The notes: generated from the sequence alone by a model not told the origin. Counted from the first letter of the stretch, positions 18,030 to 27,466 are shown. The stretch is DNA of 64,000 bases from Desulfuromonadales bacterium (GCA_030154185.1 JASKKK010000004.1:1-64000); one strand, 5' to 3'. Numbers and translations: made by a program.

Positions 18030-21000
18030 ATGCCTAAAAGAACGGATATCAAGAAAATTCTGATTATTGGAGCCGGGCCCATCATTATCGGCCAGGCCTG
18101 CGAATTCGACTATTCCGGCACCCAGGCCTGCAAGGCGCTCAAGGAGGAGGGGTACAAGGTCATCCTCTTGAACTCCAATCCGGCCACCATTATGACCGAC
18201 CCGGAAACGGCCGACCGGACCTACGTTGAACCGGTCACACCGGAAGTGCTGGAAAAAATCATCGAAAAAGAGCGCCCTGATGCGCTTTTGCCGACCCTTG
18301 GAGGCCAAACAGCCCTGAACACGGCTGTTTCCGTCGCCAAGAAAGGGGTGCTGGATCGCTATGGGGTGGAACTGATCGGTGCCAGCCTGCCGGCGATCGA
18401 AAAGGCCGAAGACCGCACAATGTTCAAAGAGGCCATGGCCAAAATCGGTGTCGGCGTGCCGCGTTCCGGGCTGGCGCACAGCTACGAAGAAGCCATGGAG
18501 ATTGTTGAACACGTCGGTTATCCCGCCATTATCCGGCCTTCCTTTACCCTGGGCGGCACCGGCGGAGGCATCGCCTATAACCGGGAAGAATACGAAGCCA
18601 TGGCCCTGGCCGGTCTCGATGCATCGCCTACCACTGAAATTCTGGTGGAAGAATCGATCATCGGCTGGAAGGAATTCGAACTCGAGGTTATGCGCGACAA
18701 GGCCGACAACGTCGTCATCATCTGCTCGATCGAAAACTTCGATGCGATGGGGGTACATACCGGAGACTCCATAACCGTCGCCCCTGCACAGACCCTGACG
18801 GACAAGGAATATCAGATCCTGCGCGATGCCTCGATCAGGATCATTCGCGAAATCGGTGTTGATACCGGCGGGTCCAATATCCAGTTCGCCATCAACCCTG
18901 CCGATGGTCGGCTGGCGGTTATCGAAATGAACCCGCGAGTTTCGCGTTCCTCGGCTCTGGCCTCCAAGGCTACCGGCTTCCCCATCGCCAAAATCGCCGC
19001 CAAATTATCCGTCGGTTTCACCCTTGATGAAATACCCAACGATATTACCAAAGAGACCTTCGCATCCTTCGAACCGACCATCGACTACGTGGTTACCAAA
19101 ATTCCGCGTTTCACCTTTGAAAAATTCCCTCAGGCCGATAGTACACTGACCACCCAGATGAAGTCTGTCGGCGAAGCCATGTCCATCGGTCGGACCTTCA
19201 AGGAAAGCCTGCAAAAAGGGTTGCGTTCCATGGAGATCGGCTCCCACGGTTTCGAAAGCCGGATTTATGCGTCGCCGGCAGAGTGGGGCAGTCCTCTCGA
19301 CGATGCGACTGCGGACCAGCTCAACACCAAGCTGCATGTCCCCAACTGGGAACGTATCTGGTACGTCGCCGATGCCTTCCGTGTTCGCATGGACATATCC
19401 GCCATCCACACCGCGACTGGCATCGATCCCTGGTTTCTTTTTCAGATCCAGCAGATCGTTGAAATGGAAGAACGCCTGATCAATTTGGCGGAACTGCCCA
19501 AGGATGCCGAAGAATGGCCCGAGTTGTTGCGCGAAGCCAAGCAGAACGGTTTTTCCGATCGACGGTTGGCGGAACTTCTGAGCATGAGCGAAGACGAATT
19601 GCGCAAGTTGCGTCTCGATTACGGCATTCGTCCCGTTTATAAGCGTGTCGATACCTGTGGCGCCGAGTTTGTCGCTCATACGCCTTATCTCTACTCGACT
19701 TACGAAACCGAATGCGAGGCCATGCCTACCGATCGCAAAAAGATCATGATCCTTGGTGGGGGGCCCAACCGCATCGGACAGGGAATCGAGTTCGATTACT
19801 GCTGTGTGCACGGAGTCATGGCATTAGCCGAAGACGGCTATGAAACCATTATGGTGAACTGCAACCCCGAAACGGTTTCCACTGATTACGACACTTCGGA
19901 CCGCCTCTATTTCGAGCCGCTGACTCTGGAAGATGTTCTCGAAATCGTCCATGTCGAAAATCCGGTAGGGGTTATCGTTCAGTTCGGCGGTCAAACCCCC
20001 TTGAAGCTTGCCGTGGCCTTGGAAGAGGCGGGGGTTCCGATCATCGGTACCACCCCTGACGCCATCGACCGGGCCGAAGACCGTGAGCGATTCCAGGCTC
20101 TGTTGTTCAAACTCAATCTGCTGCAGCCGGACAATGGACTGGCCCGGTCTTTCGATGAAGCGGAAAAAGTGGCCGAACGCATCGGATATCCCGTTGTAGT
20201 GCGTCCATCCTACGTCCTCGGCGGGCGGGCCATGGAAATCGTCTACCATATCGATGCATTGAGGAATTACATGCAGAATGCCGTTCAGGCCTCTCCCGAT
20301 CATCCGATTCTGATCGACAAGTTTCTCGAACATGCTATCGAGGTTGACGTGGATGCCCTTTGTGACGGTCAGCAGGTCGTTATCGGCGGCATCATGCAGC
20401 ATATCGAAGAAGCCGGCATTCACTCCGGCGATTCCGCCTGCGTTTTACCGCCTTTTTCTCTGAAGCAGGAGATTGTCGAGGAAATTCGCCGCCAAACCCG
20501 TGAGCTGGCATTGGAACTCGGAGTGGTCGGGTTGATGAATATCCAGTTCGCTGTCAAGAACGATACCATTTACCTGCTCGAGGTGAATCCTCGGGCCAGC
20601 CGCACTGTACCGTTCGTTTCCAAAGCAACGAACCGTCCTCTGGCCAAGCTGGCCGCCCGGGTGATGGCGGGCAAGAGCCTTGAAGATCTGAAAATCGGCG
20701 GCGAAATCGTTCCTTCCTACATTTCCGTCAAGGAAGCCGTCTTTCCGTTTGTTAAATTCCCCGGAGTCGATACGTTGCTTGGTCCCGAAATGAAATCGAC
20801 CGGTGAAGTCATGGGCATCGATTCCAACTTTTACCAGGCATTCGCAAAAGCTCAGCAGGCTGCCGGGGTGCGTCTGCCCGTCAAGGGGAAGGTCTTCATC
20901 AGTCTTAAAGATGATGATAAGGAAACTTTCCTCGAACCTGCACGGCGTCTCGTTGCCGGCGGGTTTACACTGGTCGCAACCCGCGGAACGGCTTCTTATC

Positions 21001-21284
21001 TGCAGGCCAATGGGTTGCCGGTAACCGCAATCAACAAAGTCAAGGAGGGGCGCCCGCATTGCGTCGATGCTCTGAAGAGCAAAGAGATCGATATGGTTTT
21101 CAATACCACTTTTGGTCCGCAATCGGTTGCCGATTCGTATTCGATTCGGCGAACCGCCCTGATGTATAACATTGCCTACTACACGACCCTTGAAGGTATC
21201 GTTGCAGCGGTCGATTCCGTTCTGGCCCTGGGACGAGAAAAACTTGACGTCATTCCTCTTCAAGAGTATTATGCAGGGCAATAG
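18030..21284 (+). CDS. carB: Carbamoyl-phosphate synthase large subunit
   Basis: 1084 residues, full length. Two ATP-grasp halves are visible: the first opens with [20 protein letters not shown], the second near residue 575 with [20 protein letters not shown]. Each ends in an E-x-N-P-R motif ([36 protein letters not shown]). The C-terminal methylglyoxal-synthase-like allosteric domain runs from about 945. It makes carbamoyl phosphate from bicarbonate, ammonia and two ATP. It is the last gene of the pyr operon and is followed by a terminator. Confidence 0.97.
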   Translation: MPKRTDIKKILIIGAGPIIIGQACEFDYSGTQACKALKEEGYKVILLNSNPATIMTDPETADRTYVEPVTPEVLEKIIEKERPDALLPTLGGQTALNTAVSVAKKGVLDRYGVELIGASLPAIEKAEDRTMFKEAMAKIGVGVPRSGLAHSYEEAMEIVEHVGYPAIIRPSFTLGGTGGGIAYNREEYEAMALAGLDASPTTEILVEESIIGWKEFELEVMRDKADNVVIICSIENFDAMGVHTGDSITVAPAQTLTDKEYQILRDASIRIIREIGVDTGGSNIQFAINPADGRLAVIEMNPRVSRSSALASKATGFPIAKIAAKLSVGFTLDEIPNDITKETFASFEPTIDYVVTKIPRFTFEKFPQADSTLTTQMKSVGEAMSIGRTFKESLQKGLRSMEIGSHGFESRIYASPAEWGSPLDDATADQLNTKLHVPNWERIWYVADAFRVRMDISAIHTATGIDPWFLFQIQQIVEMEERLINLAELPKDAEEWPELLREAKQNGFSDRRLAELLSMSEDELRKLRLDYGIRPVYKRVDTCGAEFVAHTPYLYSTYETECEAMPTDRKKIMILGGGPNRIGQGIEFDYCCVHGVMALAEDGYETIMVNCNPETVSTDYDTSDRLYFEPLTLEDVLEIVHVENPVGVIVQFGGQTPLKLAVALEEAGVPIIGTTPDAIDRAEDRERFQALLFKLNLLQPDNGLARSFDEAEKVAERIGYPVVVRPSYVLGGRAMEIVYHIDALRNYMQNAVQASPDHPILIDKFLEHAIEVDVDALCDGQQVVIGGIMQHIEEAGIHSGDSACVLPPFSLKQEIVEEIRRQTRELALELGVVGLMNIQFAVKNDTIYLLEVNPRASRTVPFVSKATNRPLAKLAARVMAGKSLEDLKIGGEIVPSYISVKEAVFPFVKFPGVDTLLGPEMKSTGEVMGIDSNFYQAFAKAQQAAGVRLPVKGKVFISLKDDDKETFLEPARRLVAGGFTLVATRGTASYLQANGLPVTAINKVKEGRPHCVDALKSKEIDMVFNTTFGPQSVADSYSIRRTALMYNIAYYTTLEGIVAAVDSVLALGREKLDVIPLQEYYAGQ

Positions 21285-21381
21285 CCGCCGTGTTTCCGGC
21301 GGTATTCGAGTATCTGAGGTATGCGGTTTCCCGCTGAAAGCAAATTTTTTCAGTTGAAACGTGATCTATAGACGAACAAAC

Positions 21382-21410
21382 CGGGCGGGTTTTCCCGCCC
21401 GCTGATTTTT
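21382..21410 (+). terminator. Terminator of the pyr operon
   Basis: CGGGCGGG (21382-21389), loop TTTT, CCCGCCCG (21394-21401), then CTGATTTTT. A second, T-less hairpin (CCGCCG/CGGCGG) lies directly after the carB stop. It isolates the pyr operon from greA. Confidence 0.85.
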
Positions 21411-21433
21411 ACAGAAGAGGGTTAAATCGTAAC

Positions 21434-21907
21434 ATGTCCAGTATTCCAATGACCGAAGAAGGTTACCGCAGTCTCCAAGACGAATTAAAACGTCTGATCC
21501 GGGTGGAGCGTCCGAAGGTTGTTCAGGATATTGCCGAAGCTCGCAGCCATGGAGACCTTTCGGAAAACGCCGAATATGATGCCGCCAAGAATCGTCAGGG
21601 GTTTATCGAGGGGCGGATCAAGGAACTCAACGATAAAATTGCACGCGCCGAAGTTATCAAGCCCGGCTCCGTCAACACGGATAAAATCGTCTTTGGAGCC
21701 AGCGTCACTCTGTTTGACGTCGATACCGAGAACGAAGTAACCTATAAAATCGTCGGCGAAGATGAAGCCGATCTTAAAGTCGGAAAGATTTCTGTCACGT
21801 CACCTGTTGGCAGAGCCCTGATCGGCCATCGTCTCGATGAAGAGGTCCGTATCAAGGTCCCTTCCGGGGTGAAAATATATGAAGTGGTGAACATCCAATA
21901 CATGTGA
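21434..21907 (+). CDS. greA: Transcription elongation factor GreA
   Basis: 157 residues. The N-terminal coiled coil begins PMTEEGYRSLQDELKRL and contains SHGDLSENAEYDAAK, whose acidic tip inserts in the RNA polymerase secondary channel; the C-terminal FKBP-like domain ends SPVGRALIGHRLDEEVRIKVPSG. GreA stimulates cleavage of backtracked RNA. AGAGGG is about ten bases upstream of the ATG. It follows the pyr terminator, so its promoter should lie in the roughly 25 bases after it or be readthrough. Confidence 0.95.
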   Translation: MSSIPMTEEGYRSLQDELKRLIRVERPKVVQDIAEARSHGDLSENAEYDAAKNRQGFIEGRIKELNDKIARAEVIKPGSVNTDKIVFGASVTLFDVDTENEVTYKIVGEDEADLKVGKISVTSPVGRALIGHRLDEEVRIKVPSGVKIYEVVNIQYM

Positions 21908-21953
21908 GTGGGGCTTCTTCAATTTATCCCGTTACAAGGGAAAGGAACGATTA

Positions 21954-22157
21954 ATGAGCCAGAAAATTACCAAAGATATGAAGTTTAGTGAAATCCTTGA
22001 ATTCGGCCAGCCTGTCATTCAGGTTTTCAAGAAGTACAACATGGGCTGTCTGGGTTGTGCGGTCGCCAGATTCGAGACTCTTGAGCAGGGTGCCAATGCC
22101 CACGGTGTAAATGTCGACGAGCTGCTCAAGGATCTTAACGCCGCTTTGGAAAACTGA
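21954..22157 (+). CDS. DUF1858 redox-disulfide domain protein
   Basis: 67 residues consisting of one DUF1858 domain. The CLGC pair near residue 26 follows YNMG, as in proteins annotated as hybrid-cluster-protein-associated redox disulfide domains. AAAGGAACG lies upstream of the ATG. It ends 17 bases before recG, whose SD (AAGGAGG, 22159-22165) begins immediately after this stop, so the two are likely co-translated. The biochemical role is unknown; thiol redox or a small metal site is likely from the cysteines. Confidence 0.8.
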   Translation: MSQKITKDMKFSEILEFGQPVIQVFKKYNMGCLGCAVARFETLEQGANAHGVNVDELLKDLNAALEN

Positions 22158-22174
22158 TAAGGAGGGCAGGGGGC

Positions 22175-24328
22175 ATGTCCCTTAAGCCCACCTATGAACA
22201 AAAGCATAAACTCCTTGCCACTCCCCTGGAGTCCATCCGGGGAGTTGGCCCCCGCCTCGTGGAAAAGTTCGCAAAAATGGGGCTATCGACGGTTGAACAT
22301 GCCCTTTTCACCCTGCCTTTTCGTTACGAAGACCGCCGTCGTCTTACCCGCATCTCGCAATTAACACCAGACACCAGAGATATCTTTTTCGGATCGGTGC
22401 TTGCCGCCGGAGAAAAAACCACCTCGCGTTCTCATCGGAAGCTGTACGAAGTTATTGTCGGTGATGGCAGTGGCACTGTCAGTCTCAAGTGGTTTCATTA
22501 TCGAAAACCCTGGATTGAAAAACAGTATCCTGTCGGCCGGCGGGGGGTCTTTTACGGCGAAATAAAGCGTTTCGGCTCGATACTCGAAATTCACCATCCG
22601 GATGTGGAGTTTCTCAGTCAGGGGCAATCACCCGAGGCCCTGTTGCAATCGGACCCTCTCAATTTCGGGCGTATTCTTCCCGTTTATCCCCTGACCGAAG
22701 GGTTGACGCAAAAAAAGGCCCGCAAGATCTGGAAGGAGATTGTGGACCGTTTTGCCGGTCTGGCGGAATCTCCGATTCCCGAGGAGATTCGCCGGCGCCA
22801 ACGTCTGCTGCCGCTATCCGATGCCTTGCGCCAAGTCCATTTTCCGCATTCCGATTCCTCATTAAAAAAATTGGAAGAGAGAAGGGACGCCGCCAGAAGA
22901 ACCCTGGTGTTTGACGAATTCTTTTATCTTGAACTCGGTATGGCCCTGAAACGGCGGGGTATTTTGCTCGAACAAGGTCACGCTTTTCGCGTGGAGCACT
23001 TATATACCAAGCCTTTGGCCAGGATGCTTCCGTTCAGGCTGACCGAGGCGCAGCGCAGAGTGCTTGGCGAGATCAAAAAGGATATGATGGCACCGCATCC
23101 GATGAATCGTCTTCTTCAAGGAGATGTCGGCAGCGGCAAGACGGTTGTGGCGCTTATGGCAGCTTTGGTAGCCATCGAAAATAATACCCAGGTTGCCGTG
23201 GTTGCTCCTACGGAAATCTTGGCGGAGCAACATTTTTTTCAATTTCAAGGTTGGATGAAAGCTTTGGGATTGCATGTGGTTTTTTTGTCGGGAGCTACAT
23301 CAGCGGCAGAACGACGGGATATTCTGGAACAACTCCAAACAGGCCATGCCCATATGGTTGTGGGAACGCATGCCGTTCTTCAGAAGGATGTCCATTTTGC
23401 CAATCTCGGCCTGGGAATTATCGACGAACAACACAGGTTCGGCGTTTTACAAAGGGGATGTCTGCGTAAAAAGGGGAAGCATCCCGATCTCTTGGTCATG
23501 ACGGCAACTCCGATTCCCCGCACTCTTGCCTTGACCGTATACGGTGATCTCTCCTTGTCGGTCATCGATCAGCTGCCACCAGGCAGGAGCCCGGTGGTCA
23601 CCAAGGTCCTTCTGGAGGGTCAACGTCGCAAGGCCTTCGAAGAGATTTCCAGAGAATTAAACGAAGGCCGTCAGGCCTATATTGTCTATCCCCTGGTTGA
23701 AGAGACGGAAAAAAGCGACTTGCTTGCAGCTACCGAAGGGGCTGAATATCTAAGCGCGAAGATTTTTCCCGACAAGACTATCGGAGTGCTCCATGGCAAG
23801 ATGCGCACCGATGAAAAGGAAACGATCATGCGTTCTTTCAAGTCGGGGAATTTGGATGTCCTTGTTTCGACAACCGTCATTGAGGTCGGTATCGATGTGC
23901 CGAACGCCACGGTAATGATGATAGAACATGCCGAGCGATTCGGTCTTGCGCAATTGCATCAGCTGCGCGGACGGGTCGGACGTGGCGCTTGTCAAAGTTA
24001 TTGCCTGATGATCAGATCCCGCAGGTGCAGCGAAGACGGACTCCGAAGACTTGAAGTTATGGCTTCAACGACGGACGGTTTCAAAATTGCCGAAGCGGAT
24101 TTGGAAATTAGAGGGCCCGGAGAATTCCTCGGCACCCGACAGGCCGGGGTGCCGGACTTTCGAGTTGCCAATCTTCTGAGCGACGGTCGTGTTCTCGAAC
24201 AGGCACGGCAAGAAGCTTTTTCCATTGCCGAAGACCCTGCATTTTTGACCGCTGACCGGTACGGAGAGCTTCGCCAGGCCTTAAAAGACCGGTGGGGTGA
24301 CCGTCTCGAGTTGGCAAGCCTCGGGTGA
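22175..24328 (+). CDS. recG: ATP-dependent DNA helicase RecG
   Basis: 717 residues. An N-terminal wedge/OB region (DGSGTVSLKWFHYRKPWI near 100) precedes the SF2 helicase core: Walker A GDVGSGKT near 313, motif II as DEQH (IIDEQHRFG near 415), motif III TATPIPRT, and LRGRVGRG near 598. It unwinds branched DNA and remodels stalled forks. AAGGAGG nine bases before the ATG fixes the start. It is the last housekeeping gene before the accessory region. Confidence 0.95.
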   Translation: MSLKPTYEQKHKLLATPLESIRGVGPRLVEKFAKMGLSTVEHALFTLPFRYEDRRRLTRISQLTPDTRDIFFGSVLAAGEKTTSRSHRKLYEVIVGDGSGTVSLKWFHYRKPWIEKQYPVGRRGVFYGEIKRFGSILEIHHPDVEFLSQGQSPEALLQSDPLNFGRILPVYPLTEGLTQKKARKIWKEIVDRFAGLAESPIPEEIRRRQRLLPLSDALRQVHFPHSDSSLKKLEERRDAARRTLVFDEFFYLELGMALKRRGILLEQGHAFRVEHLYTKPLARMLPFRLTEAQRRVLGEIKKDMMAPHPMNRLLQGDVGSGKTVVALMAALVAIENNTQVAVVAPTEILAEQHFFQFQGWMKALGLHVVFLSGATSAAERRDILEQLQTGHAHMVVGTHAVLQKDVHFANLGLGIIDEQHRFGVLQRGCLRKKGKHPDLLVMTATPIPRTLALTVYGDLSLSVIDQLPPGRSPVVTKVLLEGQRRKAFEEISRELNEGRQAYIVYPLVEETEKSDLLAATEGAEYLSAKIFPDKTIGVLHGKMRTDEKETIMRSFKSGNLDVLVSTTVIEVGIDVPNATVMMIEHAERFGLAQLHQLRGRVGRGACQSYCLMIRSRRCSEDGLRRLEVMASTTDGFKIAEADLEIRGPGEFLGTRQAGVPDFRVANLLSDGRVLEQARQEAFSIAEDPAFLTADRYGELRQALKDRWGDRLELASLG

Positions 24329-24358
24329 TGTATTCCAGGCGATGGTTGCGAATCTTTA

Positions 24359-24386
24359 GGTTTACATAATATATATTATCCGACTC
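24359..24386 (-). other. dif-like XerC/XerD recombination site
   Basis: Read on the minus strand, the 28 bases divide into an XerC-type arm GAGTCGGATAA, a 6-base centre TATATA, and an XerD-type arm TTATGTAAACC. Against the proteobacterial dif consensus as I recall it (arms RNTKCGCATAA and TTATGTTAAAT around TGTATA) 22 of 28 positions agree, including all inner arm bases. It lies 31 bases downstream of recG and 31 bases upstream of a phage-type replication module. It could be an attachment site of an integrated element, or the chromosomal dif itself. Confidence 0.6.
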
Positions 24387-24400
24387 AACGGGTAATCTTG

Positions 24401-24430
24401 CCTGGGGAGGTCTTCTATGACTTCCCCAGG
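24401..24430 (+). promoter_or_regulatory. Hairpin enclosing the ribosome site and start codon of the 72-aa gene
   Basis: CCTGGGGAGGTC (24401-24412) pairs with GACTTCCCCAGG (24419-24430) through 12 positions, one a G-U pair, with loop TTCTAT. The stem contains the SD GGGGAGG (24405-24410) and the ATG (24417-24419) straddles loop and stem, so translation would be repressed when folded. In a rolling-circle element the same hairpin could instead be the replication origin. Confidence 0.6.
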
Positions 24431-24635
24431 TCAACGCGTCCATGCTGAGGCTACCGCCCGTCTCGATCGGCTGCAATTCTACGTTGACAGCCTGACCAAT
24501 ATCGAGCGTTCCAAGCTCGCCGCTCGCTATCTCCGCAAAGTCCCCGAAAAATACCGCCGCTATCTGCTGCGTAAGCTGACCATTGCACAGCTGGCCTTCT
24601 GTGAAGTCTTTTCGCGGGAGGTGAACGGATGGTAG
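24417..24635 (+). CDS. 72-aa small protein of the Rep module
   Basis: A 72-residue, mainly helical basic protein I do not recognise. It has a likely coiled stretch around RLDRLQFYVDSLTNIERSK and a basic patch KVPEKYRRYLLRK. The SD GGGGAGG is six bases upstream of the ATG but lies in a hairpin. It overlaps the Rep gene by seven bases, so the two are translationally coupled, and a decayed copy exists at 31378-31570. Position suggests a replication accessory or control protein; that is inference only. Confidence 0.6.
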   Translation: MTSPGQRVHAEATARLDRLQFYVDSLTNIERSKLAARYLRKVPEKYRRYLLRKLTIAQLAFCEVFSREVNGW

Positions 24636-25657
24636 CCCCCACCTCTGCACGGCTCCAAGATCCCGGTCCAGAGCAACGGAGGCAGGACGAGTCTTCGCCC
24701 TTGCGAGAGCGAGTCCACGCCGACGATGTGACGGGATCGGCGTTTGTCGATCCCGAGCGAAGCGCTTTTGGCGCGGAGCGATCACCGCTTGTTTCTTCTC
24801 CCATATCTCAAAAACCCCTTCCGGAAACCATCGAACTTTACCAGCAGACCATTAGAGTCAAGCGAATCTTTTATGGTCGGATCCCTGTCGCTCCTAATCG
24901 TAAAGACACGGAACTGCAGGGCTTTTCCGATAAGTCCCGAGGCCGACTCCGGTTCGTTGCTGCTAATGCGGGTCATCATCTGATCAGTCAGTTTTGCCTG
25001 ACCTATCACAACCTGTGGCCCATCGATGGCCGGGAGTTCAAGCGACAAACCAATCTGTTCTTAACTCGTGTGCGGCAACACTTCAAGGGGGTTCGGTATC
25101 TGTGGGTTGGGGAGTTTCAGAGGCGTGGTTGCCCTCACCTGCATTTTTATTCTTCCATTCCAGTAACCCCTGAAAATCACGAATTCCTTGCTCGTACCTG
25201 GCACTCGATTGCCGATCCCAATAGCACCGACCACCTGATCTGGCACCGCCACCCGAGCACCTTCATTCCGTGGGAAATGTTCACCGGTTCCTATCTCTGC
25301 AAGTACCTCGACAAGCAACACCAGAAGGCCATTCCCGAGGGCTTCCGGTCCTTTGGCCGCTGGTGGGGTAACAGTCGGGGGTTGGTCGACAAACCGAAGA
25401 TTACGACTCCCGAAGAGATCGACAACGAATTTTCCTATGAAATCATAGACCATGAAACCGGCGAGATCCTCGAAGAGTTCAAAGCTTCCGTCTGGATTCT
25501 GCGCCAGATCGGACGTTATCACGAGCATAAGAACCGCCGGTCATGGTTCCGGAAGACCTCCAGAACCACAAGCGCTCTGACCGGTGCGCCCATATTCCGG
25601 CAGTTGCTGGACTATCTACGGAAGCAACCGCCATTACCTCAGCCCGTCCCATTTTGA
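24629..25657 (+). CDS. HUH-family rolling-circle replication initiator (inovirus-like Rep)
   Basis: 342 residues. The core has WVGEFQRRGCPHLHFY near residue 165, containing the His-hydrophobic-His (HLH) metal motif of HUH endonucleases, and YLCKYLDKQ near 225 with the Tyr-x3-Tyr/Lys catalytic arrangement seen in filamentous-phage and satellite Rep proteins. These nick one strand at the origin and stay attached through the tyrosine. The first 70 or so residues are low-complexity and charged. GGGAGG lies seven bases before the ATG. It is flanked by two small genes and a dif-like site, which fits an Xer-integrated phage or satellite. Assigned from motifs, without a database search. Confidence 0.7.
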   Translation: MVAPTSARLQDPGPEQRRQDESSPLRERVHADDVTGSAFVDPERSAFGAERSPLVSSPISQKPLPETIELYQQTIRVKRIFYGRIPVAPNRKDTELQGFSDKSRGRLRFVAANAGHHLISQFCLTYHNLWPIDGREFKRQTNLFLTRVRQHFKGVRYLWVGEFQRRGCPHLHFYSSIPVTPENHEFLARTWHSIADPNSTDHLIWHRHPSTFIPWEMFTGSYLCKYLDKQHQKAIPEGFRSFGRWWGNSRGLVDKPKITTPEEIDNEFSYEIIDHETGEILEEFKASVWILRQIGRYHEHKNRRSWFRKTSRTTSALTGAPIFRQLLDYLRKQPPLPQPVPF

Positions 25658-25675
25658 CCAGCAAAGGAGAATCCC

Positions 25676-25855
25676 ATGCCGAATGTCATCGAATCGATTA
25701 TCAACATTGCCGACCATCCGGACAACTTCTACCGTGTCCAGATTGCTCAGTACCGGAAAGGAAACGATGAAGACGCCGATATCATCAAGGAATTCGACCT
25801 TGCCCGCAACGATACCACCGGTCTCCTTCTCACGATTCGCAGCCTTAACCGATAA
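25676..25855 (+). CDS. 59-aa small protein downstream of Rep
   Basis: A 59-residue protein beginning MPNVIESIINIADHP and ending LLLTIRSLNR. AAAGGAGA lies six bases upstream of the ATG, a better ribosome site than those of most genes here, and the stop is three bases before a terminator hairpin. Moderately acidic centre (GNDEDADIIKEFD). No family recognised. Being 18 bases after Rep and inside the same terminator, it is the third gene of the module; filamentous elements often carry a single-strand-binding or control protein at this place, but nothing in the sequence proves that. Confidence 0.6.
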   Translation: MPNVIESIINIADHPDNFYRVQIAQYRKGNDEDADIIKEFDLARNDTTGLLLTIRSLNR

Positions 25856-25858
25856 CGA

Positions 25859-25885
25859 GGACGGTACAAGTAATACCGTCCTTTT
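25859..25885 (+). terminator. Terminator of the Rep module
   Basis: GGACGGTA (25859-25866) pairs with TACCGTCC (25874-25881), loop of seven, followed by TTTT. It closes the three-gene operon directly after the 59-aa gene. Confidence 0.75.
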
Positions 25886-26368
25886 ATGCCATTTTTGGCA
25901 GTTGCTGCATGGTAGCAATCCACTGAAAGAGTAGCGAGTACCCCACGCTGCCGGGGTTGGGGTTTGACCTTGAAAGTTCACAGAGGGACCGGGTTTTGAC
26001 CCTCTTTCTTGCTGTCTGCAACGTGCCCAAGTGGGGGCCGATATTTAACTCCAGTTTTGGCCTGTTTTTGTTATGGGGAGCTTGCGGGGGGCATTTTCGA
26101 TTTTGACAATCGACTTATTCAGACCAGGAATATCGAAGACAGCGTCCGATGTGTTGTTCCGTGCCAGGCTTTGAAAAGGAAAAGGCTCCCACATACTTGA
26201 GGAGCCTTTCCTTTTTAGATTTTCAACAAAGGTTTCCGTTGTTGGGGCTCTTTTGTTTTTATAGAGCTAAATCGTCATTGACAGAATCTGAGTTATACCC
26301 ACTCGATTTCGTGTACCGTTGGGTCTGTCTTGACGATATCGATAAGACTGACGCTATCTTATGGTATG
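25886..26368. other. Gene-poor stretch with hairpins and possible IS21-type terminal sequence
   Basis: No convincing gene on either strand. A hairpin AGAGGG/CCCTCT (25982-26005) is followed by TTCTT. Between about 26024 and 26115 the bases GTGGGGGCCGATATTTAA and GGGGGGCATTTTCGATTTTGACA resemble the repeated transposase-binding ends of IS21-family elements as I remember them; no istA or istB is present. The stretch lies between the Rep module and the oxidoreductase and may be element debris. Confidence 0.35.
26178..26216. terminator. Strong terminator hairpin (possibly bidirectional)
   Basis: AAAGGCTCC (26181-26189) pairs with GGAGCCTTT (26201-26209), loop of eleven, extended outward by GGA/TCC with a bulge. 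T-run at 26212-26216 on the plus strand and an A-rich tract on the left that would serve as T-run on the minus strand, so it could also end the oxidoreductase transcript coming from the right. Confidence 0.7.
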
Positions 26369-27466
26369 TCATTCCGATTCAAAGTTGAGCACGCAGAGAT
26401 TACCGGCCGGATTGGGACGGAAGCACCCATTGCAAGAGGTGCAGCGGGCCGGTCGGCAATCGCCATCCTGCCAGCGCTTTACAAGCTGCGGTTCGGCCAG
26501 CAGCGGTCGCGCCATGGAGAAGTAATCGATTGGCGTAGTTTTCAGCAGATTTTTAATCACCTCGATCGAGCGCAGGCCGCCCACCAGCAGAATCGGTACG
26601 TCAAGTTCATCGGCGAGTTGCGCGGCATGTTCGGCGTTGTATGCTTCCTTTTCGGGAGCGTCGATGCGCATACGACAGGGGCCGAGTTTTCCGGAGGCAA
26701 AGGTGCCACAACTGACTTCGATGGCATCGATGCCGCTGGCAGCCAGTTCTCGACAGAGGTAGCGACAATCCTCAAAGGTAGCGCCCTTTTCGATATAGTC
26801 TTCCGCGTTAAGTTTGATCAACACCGGGTAATCTGCGCCCACCCGGCTGCGAACTTCGTTGAAAATTTCCAGGATAATGCGCGCACGATTCTCGATTGAA
26901 CCGCCGTATTCGTCGGTGCGGCGATTGTAGTAGGGGCACAGGAACTGGTTGAGCAGGTAGCCATGAGCACTGTGAAGCTGGATGCCGTCGAAACCAGCCG
27001 CCTTGGCCCGGGTAGCGGCCTCGCCATAGGCTTTGACCAGGGTTTGAATATTTTCCTGGGACATCTCATGGGGAACCACCTTGAAGGCCAGGTCGGCGAC
27101 CTCAGACGGTCCCCAGATGTTCCGATCTTCGGTCCGATAATTGGTTTGCGAACCGCCGTAGGCGAGCTGCATGACGATGCGGCTGCCATGACTATGCACC
27201 ATCTCGGTCAGTGGGCGGTAATCTTCGATGAAACTGTCGTCGTAGATGCCCATCATGCCAGGGTTGGGCTGTTCCTCGGCCAAGGGAAATGCGTAGCCCG
27301 TGATGATAAGACCGACTCCCCCACATGCCAATCCCTCGTAGAGCTTGAACAGCGACTCAGTCATGTGGCCAGACTGGTCGGCCATGTTTTCCCAGGTTGC
27401 ACTGCGGATCAGGCGGTTCTTGAGGGTCATGGAATTAATCTTTGTTTCGTCGAATAGGGTGCGCAT
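26369..27466 (-). CDS. Old-yellow-enzyme family NADH:flavin oxidoreductase
   Basis: About 365 residues, single TIM-barrel OYE domain. Visible are the N-terminal KNRLIRSATWEN, the active-site region GFDGIQLHSAHGYLLNQFLCPYYNRRTDEYGG near residue 165 (His pair for substrate, YGG turn), and VGGLRS near 305. The C-terminal tail CTSCNGCFRPNPAGNLC keeps four cysteines like the 4Fe-4S segment of 2,4-dienoyl-CoA reductase relatives but lacks their extra domains. AAGGGAGAG precedes the ATG at 27466. Probable ene reductase of unknown substrate; divergent from the HxlR gene that probably controls it. Confidence 0.85.
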   Translation of the reverse strand: MRTLFDETKINSMTLKNRLIRSATWENMADQSGHMTESLFKLYEGLACGGVGLIITGYAFPLAEEQPNPGMMGIYDDSFIEDYRPLTEMVHSHGSRIVMQLAYGGSQTNYRTEDRNIWGPSEVADLAFKVVPHEMSQENIQTLVKAYGEAATRAKAAGFDGIQLHSAHGYLLNQFLCPYYNRRTDEYGGSIENRARIILEIFNEVRSRVGADYPVLIKLNAEDYIEKGATFEDCRYLCRELAASGIDAIEVSCGTFASGKLGPCRMRIDAPEKEAYNAEHAAQLADELDVPILLVGGLRSIEVIKNLLKTTPIDYFSMARPLLAEPQLVKRWQDGDCRPARCTSCNGCFRPNPAGNLCVLNFESE

